A DNA stretch of 64,000 bases from contig JAPFBL010000569.1 in assembly GCA_026182355.1 (NCBI GenBank), positions 124,001 to 188,000 of the forward strand, read 5' to 3'. This stretch comes from Hermatobates lingyangjiaoensis (Eukaryota; Arthropoda; Insecta; Hemiptera; Hermatobatidae). Each line of letters opens with the position of its first letter. Position 1 is the first letter of the stretch. Positions 9,940-19,294 of the stretch are shown here, in pieces. Below the pieces are notes generated by a model. The model did not search any database. It was not told where the DNA came from and saw only the letters and a list, made by a program, of their open reading frames with translations. The position numbers and the translations under genes are program-made.

Positions 9940-10384
9940 ATAACTTTAACGTTTACACGATATAAAAAAAAAAATATAAGAAAATAGTACATCTCCATGA
10001 GGGAGTTATTTATTCAATAAACATTATATGAGTGAAATATGCCTATAAGAATAAGTCAAATGAAGGAACAATGTTATACCAGGCTACAAGGGTGTCTCTT
10101 CTCATTTCCTGACTGTTGCCCCTGAGAGTCATAAATACCAGCAAAGGCATATATCTGCCTAAATGTAACTAAAATACTGCTAAGTGCTTGCAATGGTTCT
10201 ACAACAGTCACCATTGTTCTAGTTTACTGAAGCAACAATAATTGGAAAACGGTATATTTACGATTATATACTGCATAACAGATAAACAACCTTTTGCTAA
10301 TAGCATCGCGACTTGGAACTAAAATCGTTCAGAGTGTCAACTATTGTACATATATATATGCATACAATACTATGAATCATAACA
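9940..10384. other. Intron sequence with no recognised feature
   Basis: No repeat family, RNA or exon recognised. Confidence 0.4.
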
Positions 10385-10534
10385 TCACAAGGAAAAAGGA
10401 AATATAGAGCATTTACTTCCATTTTTTTTCCTTTTTCTTTGTGATTTTATCCTTCTTTGATCCATATATGCTACATATTACTTTAAAATTGAAATTGTAA
10501 AACAGTAGTGCTTATTGTAAAATATGTTCTAGTC

Positions 10535-10566
10535 ATGAAGAAGACGTAAATATACGTTGAAACTTC
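10535..10566 (+). ncRNA. Hammerhead-like motif, family H, unit 1
   Basis: AUGAAGA (C3 to A), A, helix II GACGUA/UACGUU (6 bp), GAAA, then CUUC where ACGUC is expected. Helix I GUC/GAC. The C3 change should abolish the C3-G8 pair. Confidence 0.55.
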
Positions 10567-10823
10567 GACATAAAGGAGATTATTCAACGACTATAATATT
10601 AACATTTGGTTAAGAAAGAATAGCATCATAAATATGTTATGATATATGAATAAGTGAAATGAAACGGCCCATTGGACTAAGGAAAAAGCAAATATAGAGC
10701 ATTTATTTCCATTTTTTTCCTTTTTCTTTGTGATTTTATCCTTCTTTGATCCATATATGATACATATTACTTTAAAATTGAAATTGTAAAACAGCAGTGC
10801 TTATTGTAAAATATGTTCTAGTC

Positions 10824-10855
10824 ATGAAGAAGACGTAAATATACGTTGAAACTTC
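10824..10855 (+). ncRNA. Hammerhead-like motif, family H, unit 2
   Basis: Identical to unit 1 across the motif. Confidence 0.55.
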
Positions 10856-11112
10856 GACATAAAGGAGATTATTCAACGACTATAATATTAACATTTGGTT
10901 AAGAAAGAATAGCATCATAAATATGTTATGATATATGAATAAGTGAAATGAAACGGCCCATTGGACTAAGGAAAAAGCAAATATAGAGCATTTATTTCTA
11001 TTGTTTTCCTTTTTCTTTCTGATTTTATCCTTCTTTGATCCATATATGCTACATATTACTTTAAAATTGAAATTGTAAAACAGTAGTGCTTATTGTAAAA
11101 TATGTTCTAGTC

Positions 11113-11144
11113 ATGAAGAAGACGTAAATATACGTTGAAACTTC
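11113..11144 (+). ncRNA. Hammerhead-like motif, family H, unit 3
   Basis: Identical to units 1 and 2. Downstream the repeat breaks off at about 11167 into an unrelated C-family tail. Confidence 0.55.
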
Positions 11145-11209
11145 GACATAAAGGAGATTATTCAAAACCTGGCCAGAAAACTAAAAAAATACAAATTCAA
11201 CGATTATAT

Positions 11210-11560
11210 TGAGGGAAAATGGATAAACAAACAAAAGTTTCCACACAAATGAAGTTTGTGAAAACACTGGACCAACCCTTCAGCATCACAGGGTAGTTCT
11301 TTAATTCTCTTAATTAAATTTTATTATTTCACTCAAATTTTGTAACTGATTAGATATAATTTGAATTATAGTGTCTTCCTCATGATGAACACAAAGTGTT
11401 CGAAACGCGTTGTGTTGTTGTTGTTGTTGTTGTTGAATAAAACTTCATTTGTGTGGAGACTTCTGTTTCTTTATCCATTTTACTTCAGAATGAGTAAATA
11501 CCACACAATTACGGATTGCACAATCAACGATTATAATATTAACAACAAGGGCAAGAAAGA
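11210..11560. repeat. Family C foldback remnant
   Basis: Left arm (11217-11262) keeps only the outer tail, reverse-oriented (GGATAAACAAACAAAAG). Right arm has a motif at 11379-11411 with core CUCAUGA (G5 to C), perfect helix II GAACAC/GUGUUC, GAAA and ACGCGU, then (TTG)7 and the tail with TTTGTGTGGAGAC. Confidence 0.65.
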
Positions 11561-11762
11561 ATATCATCATGAATATATTATGATAGATGAATAAGTCAAA
11601 TGAAACGGCCCATTGATAACAAAGAATAAGATGAAAATGATAACAAAAATAATAAAATAGACAGAGAAAACTCAGTTCTATACTTCGACAACTAGTTGCA
11701 TACACATATAATTTAAAAACAAAAAAAACATGAATGAAAACTAGATACACGCATTCACTTTC

Positions 11763-11794
11763 AATATTTCGACCTTTCTAACGGTCGTCCTCAG
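11763..11794 (-). ncRNA. Hammerhead ribozyme, family B-like
   Basis: CUGAGGA, C, helix II GACC/GGUC with 8-nt loop, GAAA, AUAU, U17. Helix I CUUUU/GAAAG, 5 bp. Every core position is intact. Sense strand of the cadherin intron. Confidence 0.8.
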
Positions 11795-11984
11795 AAAAGA
11801 AAGTTATACAAATGAGAAAACAAAAACGAATTTAGAAAATATCTTTGATCATGAAAGAGAAAAAACGAAAATGAAAAGAGAAAGTAAATAAAAAGTATTG
11901 TTGCGATGTAAATTTTTAATATATTTTAGAATGATTTTAATATATGTTAGAATATTTTTTTTTTTATTGGCTCAAATGCGGTAC

Positions 11985-12203
11985 CTTGATAATAATTTCG
12001 AAGAGTTTGGTGTGCGAAGAGTCGACGGGAGCCACTTGAGTGACGACTCCAGTTGAGGGGTTAATCTCGAAGAACTGGTCAAAGTTGGAAGGACTGCCGG
12101 ACAGGAAGTAGTAGGCTATGGGGGCGTTTATGGTGTCCATGTCGATGGCTTGAATCTTTTCCGGAGTGATGTCCAAGACTCCGGAGACCACTCCGCTCGA
12201 CAC
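11985..12203 (-). CDS. Cadherin exon B (internal exon)
   Basis: 219 nt (73 codons), flanked by acceptor TTGTTCAG and donor GTACCG, phase 0 at both ends. It continues exon A directly: YYAT joins VSSGVVSGVLDITPEKI. It carries a repeat core with the calcium-site-like AIDMDTINAPI, the strand FFEINPSTGVV, typical of cadherin repeats (F.I....G.V), and it ends in KLFEIIIK. It lies 17.2 kb from exon A and 7.8 kb from exon C. The reading frame is intact with no stop, in contrast to the repeats around it. Confidence 0.88.
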
Positions 12204-12449
12204 CTGAACAAGGAAATGCACTCCATTACACAAAGACATCTTTTAAATAGCTTTCTGCTAAACGAATTTAACATGTGCTTGTTTCATTACAGGGTAAAAA
12301 AGTCTCCACAGGCAGTAGTTTGATAATATAAACAAGTGGTATGGGGCAACACATTATACAAGAACCCCTTAGGAAAGAGAATAGGCAGAACAGGAAGCAA
12401 TACTTCTTGAAGGACACATACAATCAAAGATACTTCTCAATAAGTTTGA

Positions 12450-12835
12450 GAATAGGTAAATCCTGTTTTGTATGGAAAGGAACAGGAATAATCTAAGGAT
12501 TGTAACCGGATTTCTAGCGGGTCACTGCAAACTTCATGACCATCTGCGAAGAATGGGCATTATCAATGATGGTTTGTGCAGAAGGAAGAGGAAGAGACAC
12601 CGTTGTATCTGCTGGATGATTGCTAAGCCACTGTGCTATACAGAGGCAGGTGCTTCGGGACACTCAACAAAACTATAGAAGAACTTTTACCGTTGGACCC
12701 AAAAAAAAGTGCTGAGCTTCTTGGATGCGTTGAAATTGACTGCTAGGGTACTATAGTACAGAAGGGTGTGGGGAGGAGGGGGAGTACAATTGTCTTAGGA
12801 CGCAGTACTATAATCACCCTCAATAAAATCAATAA
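12450..12835 (+). pseudogene. LINE ORF2 C-terminus and 3' end
   Basis: Frame RNNLRIVTGFLAGHCKLHDH then LRRMGIINDGLC matches the C-terminal region that follows RNase H in I/R1-clade LINE reverse transcriptases (GHxxLxxHLxRMGI..C). A frameshift near 12580 moves to EEEETPLYLLDDC, the rest of the Cys/His motif. The 3' UTR (12690-12830) recurs at 55738-55868. 5' truncated and dead. Confidence 0.72.
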
Positions 12836-12843
12836 ATATAAAC

Positions 12844-12876
12844 AACGCGTTTCGAACATGTAGTGTTCTTCTTCAG
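12844..12876 (-). ncRNA. Hammerhead ribozyme, family C
   Basis: CUGAAGA, A, helix II GAACA/UGUUC, GAAA, ACGCGU helix III, U17. Confidence 0.75.
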
Positions 12877-13047
12877 GCATAAAACCAATAATGAGTGTCT
12901 GTGGTATAACTCATTAGAAATGGGATGGAAGCGGGGGTATGGAGAGTACATATTTTTAAGCGTATACCTACTTTTAAGCGTACCTCATTTCCATAACCTT
13001 ATCCATTTCCAACCCATTTTTACTCAGTTGTATCACAGACACTCATC

Positions 13048-13078
13048 CTGAAGAAGAACTAAATGTTCGAAACGCGTT
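13048..13078 (+). ncRNA. Hammerhead ribozyme, family C
   Basis: CUGAAGA, A, helix II GAAC/GUUC, GAAA, ACGCGU, U17. Partner of 12844-12876, with a shortened helix II. Confidence 0.75.
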
Positions 13079-13404
13079 GTTTATATTATTAAACTTCCAT
13101 ATGTGGAGACTATTTCATTAATTTTTTTATCCACAATGAGTAAATACCACATAATGAATGGTTGCACTAACTTAGAATGTACTTGTTTTAAAAGTAATCA
13201 AAATTAATGCTAATTTTATAAATGTCTGTTAACACCGTTTCAATACGCTCCTTTCCCTGTTACCTTATAGATAAGAGCTCAATAGTGGCAATTATTACTT
13301 ACGCTTGGCAATTTTTTTATACTTGAACAGTTTATTTTAACACTTTGTTACCACTTATAGTATTTATTAAAATATCAAAATAATGTATTTACTTCGAAAT
13401 AAGA

Positions 13405-14050
13405 GGCCAGGGTAGCTCAGTGGCATACATGTTCGCCTTTGAACTGGTATATTATCCATGTTTACGAGTTCATATCCACTCTGTCCCTCAATTTATTCAC
13501 CAGGGAAGTGAAAAAAAAAAAAGAGGACGTTAAACCTTCGACCCCGAACCTCTACGATGTCAGACACACGTTAAAGATATCTACTGTAAATACATTTAAG
13601 TTAGGTAAAACATAGGTTCGGTATCATACAGAGCGAATATTTGGTCTAGTACGTTCTCTTGAGACAACTACTGCAACCTAACATAAGCAACTTCGAAATA
13701 AATTTGGGTGTATTAACTCTCTGCTTAAAGTTCAGCCCGGTACATATTAAGTAACATTCAAATTTTTTCACCAGGGAAGTGAAAAAAAAAAAAAAAAAGA
13801 GGACGTTAAACCGTCGGCCCCGAGTCTCTACGATGTTAGACAAACGTTAAAGATATCTACTGTAAATACATTTAAGTTAGGTAAAACATAGGACTGGTTC
13901 ATTGTTCGGTATCATACAGTGCGAATATTTAGTCTAGTACGTTTTGTTGAGACAACTACTGCAACCTAACATAACCTACTTCGAAATAAATTTAGGTGTA
14001 TTAACTCTCTGCGAAAAGTTCAGCCCGATACATATTAAGTAACATTAAAA
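13405..14050 (+). repeat. tRNA-headed SINE with duplicated tail
   Basis: Head GGTAGCTCAGTGGCATACAT and Asn/Ile-like spacing, then a body GAGGACGTTAAACC. The tail segment of about 270 bp occurs twice in tandem (13495-13762, 13766-14050), each with CTACGATGT, TTAAGTTAGGTAAAACAT and CTACTGCAACCTAACAT. Confidence 0.68.
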
Positions 14051-14059
14051 TATATTTAA

Positions 14060-14498
14060 ACCTCCTTACCTTGCTCACTAGTGTAGGAGGACTTTCAAAA
14101 GTTTAAATCAGAATGTCATTTAAGTTTGTACACGTAATGAGAAGTTTAATAACGAAAATTAAATGACTTATTAATTGATCTACAAATATTGACCTAATTT
14201 CATTGATTAATTTCTAATTAGTTTCGAACGATGTAGTCTACCTTTGGGAAGCAGTACATATAAAGTTTACTAAACTTTAGCACACTATCAGATAAAAGAT
14301 CTTTAACAAGGCTCATATGTTTTACCTTTCTCGTTATTTTATATGATTAGAGGTCAACTTGTATAAAGGTTGTACTTAATAAATATAAAAAGACAACATA
14401 ACTACATAATAAATTATATCATTAATAAATAAGAAAGAGAAAAACAAATAAATAAAGAGATAAAATAGACAGAATAAAGTTAGTACAAGAACAGACAT

Positions 14499-14500
<2 letters not shown>
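14060..14500. other. Intron sequence with no recognised feature
   Basis: AT-rich, no repeat or exon recognised. Confidence 0.4.
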
Positions 14501-14539
<39 letters not shown>

Positions 14540-14585
14540 TTTAAAACATAGAAAAGAACACAGGAAGACACTACAAACTCACTTC

Positions 14586-14611
14586 GATATTTCGACATCC
14601 GTCGTCATCGG
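14586..14611 (-). ncRNA. Hammerhead-like motif, family B, U4 to C
   Basis: CCGAUGA, GAC/GUC with loop GGAU, GAAAUAUC. Helix I can pair CUUC/GAAG. Confidence 0.55.
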
Positions 14612-14697
14612 GAAGAAGTGCGAAGTACTCGCGTTGAGAAGCAAACTGCTGCTCAAGTAGCAGTTTGCTTCTCAACGCGAGTACTTCGCACTTCTTC

Positions 14698-14723
14698 CCG
14701 ATGACGACGGATGTCGAAATATC
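14698..14723 (+). ncRNA. Hammerhead-like motif, family B, U4 to C
   Basis: Mirror of 14586-14611, same core. Confidence 0.55.
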
Positions 14724-15072
14724 GAATTGAGTTCTGTAGTGTCTTTCTGTGTTCTTTTCTATGTGTTAAAGTGTTTATTGTCCACTCGGACCTTTCATTT
14801 TATTCGATATATATATATATATATAAAATCGAAGCACCTCCATATTTATTATTGTATAAAGCATTATAGCAACAACTGTTGAACAATTGTAGTCTGACAA
14901 TATCTTTATCACAAGACTTTGTCAGACAAGGATAGTACTCTTTGTCAGACAGGGATAGTATCAACTACCGAACCAACAAAAGTAAGTAAGGCTTAAGTAA
15001 GTAAGATTTCTGAATTTTTATGATGAATGTGATGTCGATAAGCTAAATGTCCATTGTTTTTGGATTCCAGCC

Positions 15073-15104
15073 CTGAGGATGTCTTAAAATAAAGATGAAA
15101 CGTT
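15073..15104 (+). ncRNA. Hammerhead ribozyme, family F2
   Basis: CUGAGGA, U, helix II GUCUU/AAGAU with one G.U, GAAA, ACGU, U17. Helix I GCC/GGC. A near-identical copy is at 48484-48515. Confidence 0.78.
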
Positions 15105-15129
15105 GGCGAATAGGCAATTTCAAATAATT

Positions 15130-15540
15130 AACCCTGACCAAATTCCGAAAAAAAAAGAGAAAAGTATCTATTAGTAATTGTGGTCAACAAAACAAAACCT
15201 TGATATTACTTTTAAAAAAATATACAAGCAATATTTTTAGAAAAATATTGTTCTAAAACGGATAACAAAAATTTACAAATAAGGTCTCCAATTTTAGGTA
15301 CAACCGCGATCATAATTATTAATTTAATTATTATAACTCATTAGTTCAAAAATTAGAGTTTGCGAAAGTTGATAAAAATAACGATTATGTGACATGAAAC
15401 TAAGAAAGCAATTTTGGGACAACTTAAACTAAAAACAACCGATTTTAAGTAGGACTTGATTCTAAAAACTGCTTAACCATATATGTATTTTATTTAGAAA
15501 CATATTTACCTGATACATACCGACACTGCATATAGTGTAT
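15130..15540. other. Intron sequence with no recognised feature
   Basis: AT-rich, nothing recognised. Confidence 0.4.
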
Positions 15541-15552
15541 ATATATATATAA

Positions 15553-15689
15553 AATAGGTGTGTTCTCTAATCGGGGTTCGGTCAATTTTCCAGGATAAAA
15601 AATCAAACTCTCGTTGCCCAAAGGCAACGAGAGTTTGATTTTTTATCCTGGAAAATTGACCGAACCCCGATTAGAGAACACACCTATTC
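15553..15689. mobile_element. Perfect palindrome joined at the predicted ribozyme cut site (family F tail)
   Basis: Two identical arms of about 67 bp with a 4-bp spacer CAAA near 15620. Each arm starts GGCAACGAGAGTTTGA, which is the sequence that follows GAAACGUU in family F. The ribozyme itself is absent. Confidence 0.8.
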
Positions 15690-15728
15690 TATCAAACGGT
15701 CGATATATTATTGAATCTGTTATATATA

Positions 15729-15967
15729 TATAAAACTAAAGTTTATCGGGACTCGGTCAGTTCTTCAGGTTCAAATTAAACTCTCATTGCCAACGTTTCG
15801 GTCTTTATTTAAAACCTTTTTCTTGTAGGCCTATGGAAAAGGTTTTAAATAAAGACCGAAACGTTGACAATGAGAGTTTAATTTGAACCTGAAGAACTGA
15901 CCGAGTCCCGATAAAAATGAGTTTTGTTTCTATTCCACGGTCGATACTTTTATCGATATATATATAT
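15729..15967. mobile_element. Foldback element, family F
   Basis: Arms 15732-15827 and 15832-15930. The centre is the degenerate ribozyme (UAUGGAAA region, helix II GGUUUU/AAGACC, GAAACGUU). TA repeats lie at both ends. Confidence 0.78.
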
Positions 15968-16129
15968 CGACAATGAGTTAAAGGTTTTCATTTTTTAATT
16001 TTTATTTGGCTTTTATCTCTTTATCTTCCCTGTCTACCTTTCCTCCGAAAGTTGGCTACACTGTTTGAGTGCTTCAGTTCGGACGCCAAGTCAGTCGTTA
16101 TCAGCCTTTGGAGCGATTCACTTCTTTTC

Positions 16130-16154
16130 CTGAAGACGAGGTCATCGAAATATA
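16130..16154 (+). ncRNA. Hammerhead ribozyme, weak helix II
   Basis: CUGAAGA, C, GA...UC helix II of only 2 bp, GAAA, AUAU, A17. Possibly decayed. Confidence 0.5.
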
Positions 16155-16223
16155 GTAGTGAGTTCAGTGATTTCTTTTCTATGTGTTCTTTTTAAATTCT
16201 AGTTTATATATATATTACATATA

Positions 16224-17108
16224 CGAGGGTCGTCCGGAAAATAAGTTCCGTTTTGGTCTGTAGGGCGGTAGGAGTGGTTTTTGCCAAATCCGGCAACACC
16301 GCTCGAAAGAGGAGAGGTGGGGGAATAGAATGAGAGGTGGGGGACCTCAGTCGGTCAATTACCAACGTCAGGGCAGGTAGTTGAAATGGAGCCCTCCATG
16401 TCACGTCCCGCCACCTCGATCCCCGTTCCCTCTCGAGTTGTTTTGCGCGGAGTGATTCAATTTCTTTATGCACAGGGTTTCAAATCAGTTCAAATTCACG
16501 AACAGCTCATTTCTGTTTATGGAGAAGGTGTAATGAGTGAATCAATGGTGAGGAGATGGGTACGTGAATTTAAGGCGGGAAGACATTCACTTGAGGATGA
16601 AAGTGGGAGAGGCAGACCCTCAGTTGTGACGGACGAAATTGTCGCAGCAATCGACAATGCAATTCGCAAAGATCGTCGTTCAACCCTGGATGAACTCCAC
16701 CTGAGTTTCCCAGACATCTCACGATCCCTCATCCATGAGATCGTCTCGGAAAAACTTGACTTTCGGAAAGTTTCCGCCCGGTGGGTCCCTAGAGAGCTGA
16801 ATGTCTTCCCGCCTTCAATTCACGTGCCCATCTCCTCACCATTGATTCACTCATTACACCTTCTCCATAAACAGAAATGAGCTGTTCGAAACAACTCGAG
16901 AGGGAACGGGGATCGAGGTGGCGGGACGTGACATGGAGGGCTCCATTTCAACTACCTGCCCTGACGTTGGTAATTGACCGACTGAGGTCCCCCACCTCTC
17001 ATTCTATTCCCCCACCTCTCCTCTTTCGAGCGGTGTTGCCGGATTTGGCAAAAACCACTCCTACCGCCCTACAGACCAAAACGGAACTTATTTTCCGGAC
17101 GACCCTCG
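16224..17108. mobile_element. Mariner-derived foldback element with TA target duplication
   Basis: Begins CGAGGGTCGTCCGGAAAATA after a TA and ends with its inverse before a TA, so the insertion is Tc1/mariner type. The arms are far longer than a normal mariner inverted repeat: 16224-16589 (366 bp) pairs with 16799-17108, which lacks about 54 bp present in the left arm (around 16455-16505). The arms include the 5' UTR and the first part of the transposase gene. The loop (16590-16798) is unique. Best read as a deleted, snap-back derivative of an autonomous mariner. Confidence 0.85.
16386..16800 (+). pseudogene. Mariner transposase N-terminal fragment
   Basis: About 138 residues, starting at an ATG. 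It has the paired helix-turn-helix DNA-binding region of mariner transposases: GVIQFLYAQGFKSVQIHEQL, then MSESMVRRWVREFKAGR and EDESGRGRPS, with a second HTH near RSTLDELHLSFPDISRSLIH. The catalytic DDD domain is missing entirely because the reading frame runs into the opposite arm at about 16800. It could bind termini but could not cut DNA. Confidence 0.85.
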
Positions 17109-17169
17109 TACTTTACTACAGAGTTAACAGTTGTATATTTCATCACAGAAATGGGATCCCAGTTAATTA

Positions 17170-17746
17170 AACAAATATACAATAAAAGGGAAAAACCATA
17201 CAAGAAACAAAATATATTTTTTTTTAAAAAAAATATTTAATCGATTAATTCAAAGGAATATAAACGCACTTAAAAGATAAAAAAAAACTAAACATAAATA
17301 TAACTGCTAAAAGCATTAATATTTGGCAATCGTGAATTCGCGGGAGGTCAAGAGGTTAAGTGTTCCAGCTCCTAATGAACGGAACTTTCAAGGACAATAC
17401 ATCGTACATTTTAATTTGGACTTTATTTATAAAATAAACTACTTTATTGGCACAAGTATTGGCCTTCAAAGCTGAGATAATGTGCACGTATAAAGAAGGA
17501 AAATATATCATATAACTATAGCTTTTAAAGAAAAAAATATGCTACTTAATTGTTACGTAACCAGTGTGCCTCCTCAGATCCACGGAGCTAAAGTAAAATT
17601 AATAGAGATTAATTTAACAGTTTTGTTTATTTCAAGCACTGGTGAGCCTGTTTTGTTATTTCTGTATTGCAGATTATCTTAAGTTAAAATTCAAGTGAAT
17701 CAAAGTCGGTTTGAATTAAACTTTCAAATAACGAATTTACTTCCTC

Positions 17747-17750
<4 letters not shown>
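17170..17750. other. Intron sequence with no recognised feature
   Basis: AT-rich with A and T runs, nothing recognised. Confidence 0.4.
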
Positions 17751-17755
<5 letters not shown>

Positions 17756-17805
<50 letters not shown>

Positions 17806-17892
17806 AGGCAACAAACTGGAACTACAAGGACACTCCGACTACTCGGAGTCCAAACACCAACCTCAGACTAGAACCAGTGCCAATAAAACTAG

Positions 17893-17925
<33 letters not shown>

Positions 17926-18060
17926 GCAGGAGTCGTGGTCTGCCTGCGGAACGACTCGTTTCTATCTTATTGACGAGGCCATCGAAATATAGTAGTGAGT
18001 TTCTCTTTCTTTTCTGCGTGTTTCTTTATGTTAATGTAGTTTATATATCACTTTAAATTA
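17756..18060. repeat. TA tracts with degraded family B unit
   Basis: (TA)n at 17756-17802 and 17893-17922. Between them is a minus-strand LLPVY fragment of PLE (17803-17815), followed by unrecognised DNA. At 17960-17995 a B-like ribozyme has lost CUGA (UUGACGA) but keeps GAAAUAUAGUAG and the tail. Confidence 0.55.
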
Positions 18061-18108
18061 CAGAAAACACGACACAGAAAAGAAAGAAAGAACACACTTA
18101 CTAAATTC

Positions 18109-18136
18109 AACATTTCGAACTGTTGTTCGTCATCAG
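18109..18136 (-). ncRNA. Hammerhead ribozyme, family B-like
   Basis: CUGAUGA, C, helix II GAAC/GUUC, GAAA, but helix III reads AUGUU and position 17 would be G, so cleavage is unlikely. Confidence 0.5.
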
Positions 18137-18283
18137 GAGAAGACTAGAAGAGAGGACGAAGTGAGAGAGATCTCTCCAAGTCGAAGGAATGAGCGCAAGA
18201 ATATATATATTTATAAATGATCATGCCACAATATGAAATGGGAAAAAAAGACTTATGACCTTTTAGTCAGTGTGGTTTTGACT

Positions 18284-18318
18284 CTGACGAAGACCAGTTG
18301 TTAAGGTTGAAATATCTT
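18284..18318 (+). ncRNA. Hammerhead ribozyme, family A
   Basis: CUGACGA, helix II GACC/GGUU, GAAA, helix III AUAUCU (one change from AGAUCU). Helix I GACU/AGUC. Confidence 0.68.
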
Positions 18319-18361
18319 AGTCTTTTTTTCCCCATTTCATATAGTGGTTTAATTACTCATT

Positions 18362-18396
<35 letters not shown>

Positions 18397-18447
18397 TGTA
18401 ATTTTCTTGAGGTTTGAGGTCCAATGATTAAAACTAGTCCATTTGCC

Positions 18448-18479
18448 GACGTTTCGACATATATTTATGTCATCTTCAG
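18448..18479 (-). ncRNA. Hammerhead ribozyme, family D
   Basis: CUGAAGA, U, helix II GACAUA/UAUGUC (6 bp), GAAA, ACGU helix III, C17. Helix I GCC/GGC. Complete. Confidence 0.85.
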
Positions 18480-18675
18480 GGCTACAACATGATTGTTTTA
18501 CAATTAGCACTACTATTACTACTATTTGGTAATTTATTACATTTCAATATGTTCGGTAACAAAGAGGAATTTTTTGATAAAACATTTATTCTTTGTTACC
18601 GAACATATTGAAATGTAATAAATTACCAAATAGTAGTAATAGTAGTGCTAATTGTAAAACAATCATGTTGTAGCC

Positions 18676-18707
18676 CTGAAGATGACATAAATATATGTCG
18701 AAACGTC
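18676..18707 (+). ncRNA. Hammerhead ribozyme, family D
   Basis: Exact mirror of 18448-18479. Confidence 0.85.
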
Positions 18708-18793
18708 GGCAAATGGACTAGTTTTAATCATTGGACCTCAAACCTCAAGAAAATTACAGCATATAAATATTGGGTCAAGAAAACAAATCATGA

Positions 18794-18844
<51 letters not shown>

Positions 18845-18859
18845 TATATATATTTGTAA

Positions 18860-19004
18860 AAGTTGGAAGCAGTCCTTCATTTAAACATACTCGTATATTG
18901 TTAAATAACGCCCCATATTTGGCTTGTATCCATTTCTTGCACAATTTCTCCAGTTTCCGGAATTCTTCTCGTCTCTTCATTAAAACTATAAAGGTTATCA
19001 CCAA
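18860..19004 (-). pseudogene. PLE N-terminal fragment downstream of a ribozyme
   Basis: Minus-strand frame MKRREEFRKLEKLCKKWIQA then KYGALFNNIRVCLNEGLLPT and FTNIYIYI, running into (TA)n at 18856-18799. It follows the ribozyme by about 12 nt, which is where the next PLE unit would start in a tandem array. Confidence 0.82.
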
Positions 19005-19015
19005 TATTGCTAGTC

Positions 19016-19048
19016 GACATGTTTCGAATGTACCACATTCATCATCAG
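19016..19048 (-). ncRNA. Hammerhead ribozyme at a PLE tandem junction
   Basis: CUGAUGA, U, helix II GAAUGU/ACAUUC with GGU loop, GAAA, ACAUGU helix III, C17, helix I GUC/GAC. All elements perfect. It sits between the PLE endonuclease tail (19295-19690) and the PLE N-terminus (18860-19004). Confidence 0.88.
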
Positions 19049-19294
19049 GACAATAATGATAATAATAGTAGGATTGTCAGTTTATATATATAGAGGTGGA
19101 TTACTATTGCGATGTTCACAGGACATCGCCTTGGATCACTGAGCATTATGGGGGATTAAGGTAGAGTGGTTGGACTCACCCACTACCTGGCTAATCTGGG
19201 TAGGTGGTCTGTTGGAAAATAGTTTTAAAATTCCACAAGAATTATTAAGTTGGATATTTATGGATGGCTGCTTTTTTTTGAATTATTATTGCTT

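Larger units (their letters stand above)
10385..11170 (+). repeat. 289-bp tandem repeat with hammerhead-like motif in each unit (family H)
   Basis: About 2.7 direct units with an exact 289-bp spacing of landmarks (for example GTTCTAGTCATGAAGAAGAC at 10527, 10816 and 11105). Units differ by only a few bases. Each has one ribozyme-like motif, an AT-rich body and GAAACGGCCCATTGGACTA. Size and head-to-tail order match animal retrozymes, small circular-RNA-producing repeats thought to be moved by PLE enzymes. Confidence 0.75.
4170..11984 (-). other. Cadherin intron B-C
   Basis: 7.8 kb intron filled with foldback ribozyme units (4322-5020, 5029-5250, 6550-6765, 8955-9545), a 289-bp tandem array (10385-11170) and SINE pieces near 8.0-8.3 kb. 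No additional exon with cadherin character is visible on either strand. Confidence 0.8.
12835..13125. mobile_element. Foldback ribozyme element, family C
   Basis: Left and right arms carry intact ribozymes (12844-12876, 13048-13078). The outer tail includes TATTAAACTTCC and TGTGGAGAC. The centre contains a paired CTGTGGTATAAC / TTGTATCACAGACACTCATC segment. Confidence 0.75.
14503..14830. mobile_element. Foldback ribozyme element, family B
   Basis: TA tracts at 14503-14538 and about 14808-14825 bracket two arms of about 120 bp that meet at an 8-bp centre near 14655. Both ribozymes are CCGAUGA. Confidence 0.8.
18363..18790. mobile_element. Foldback ribozyme element, family D (about 170-bp arms)
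   Basis: (TA)n at 18363-18394, then arms 18391-18562 and 18591-18764 meeting at a 28-bp centre, then a second TA tract (18799-18856). Both ribozymes are complete. Upstream of each is about 90 bp including GTAAAACAATCATGTTGTAG. Confidence 0.87.

Noticed and set aside
12863..13051. Small gene between two ribozymes
   Set aside because: It reads the centre of a family C foldback and is not conserved in sister elements.
16877..17170. Separate gene in the right mariner arm
   Set aside because: It is the antisense reading of the inverted arm; the same frame appears mirrored at 16204-16473.
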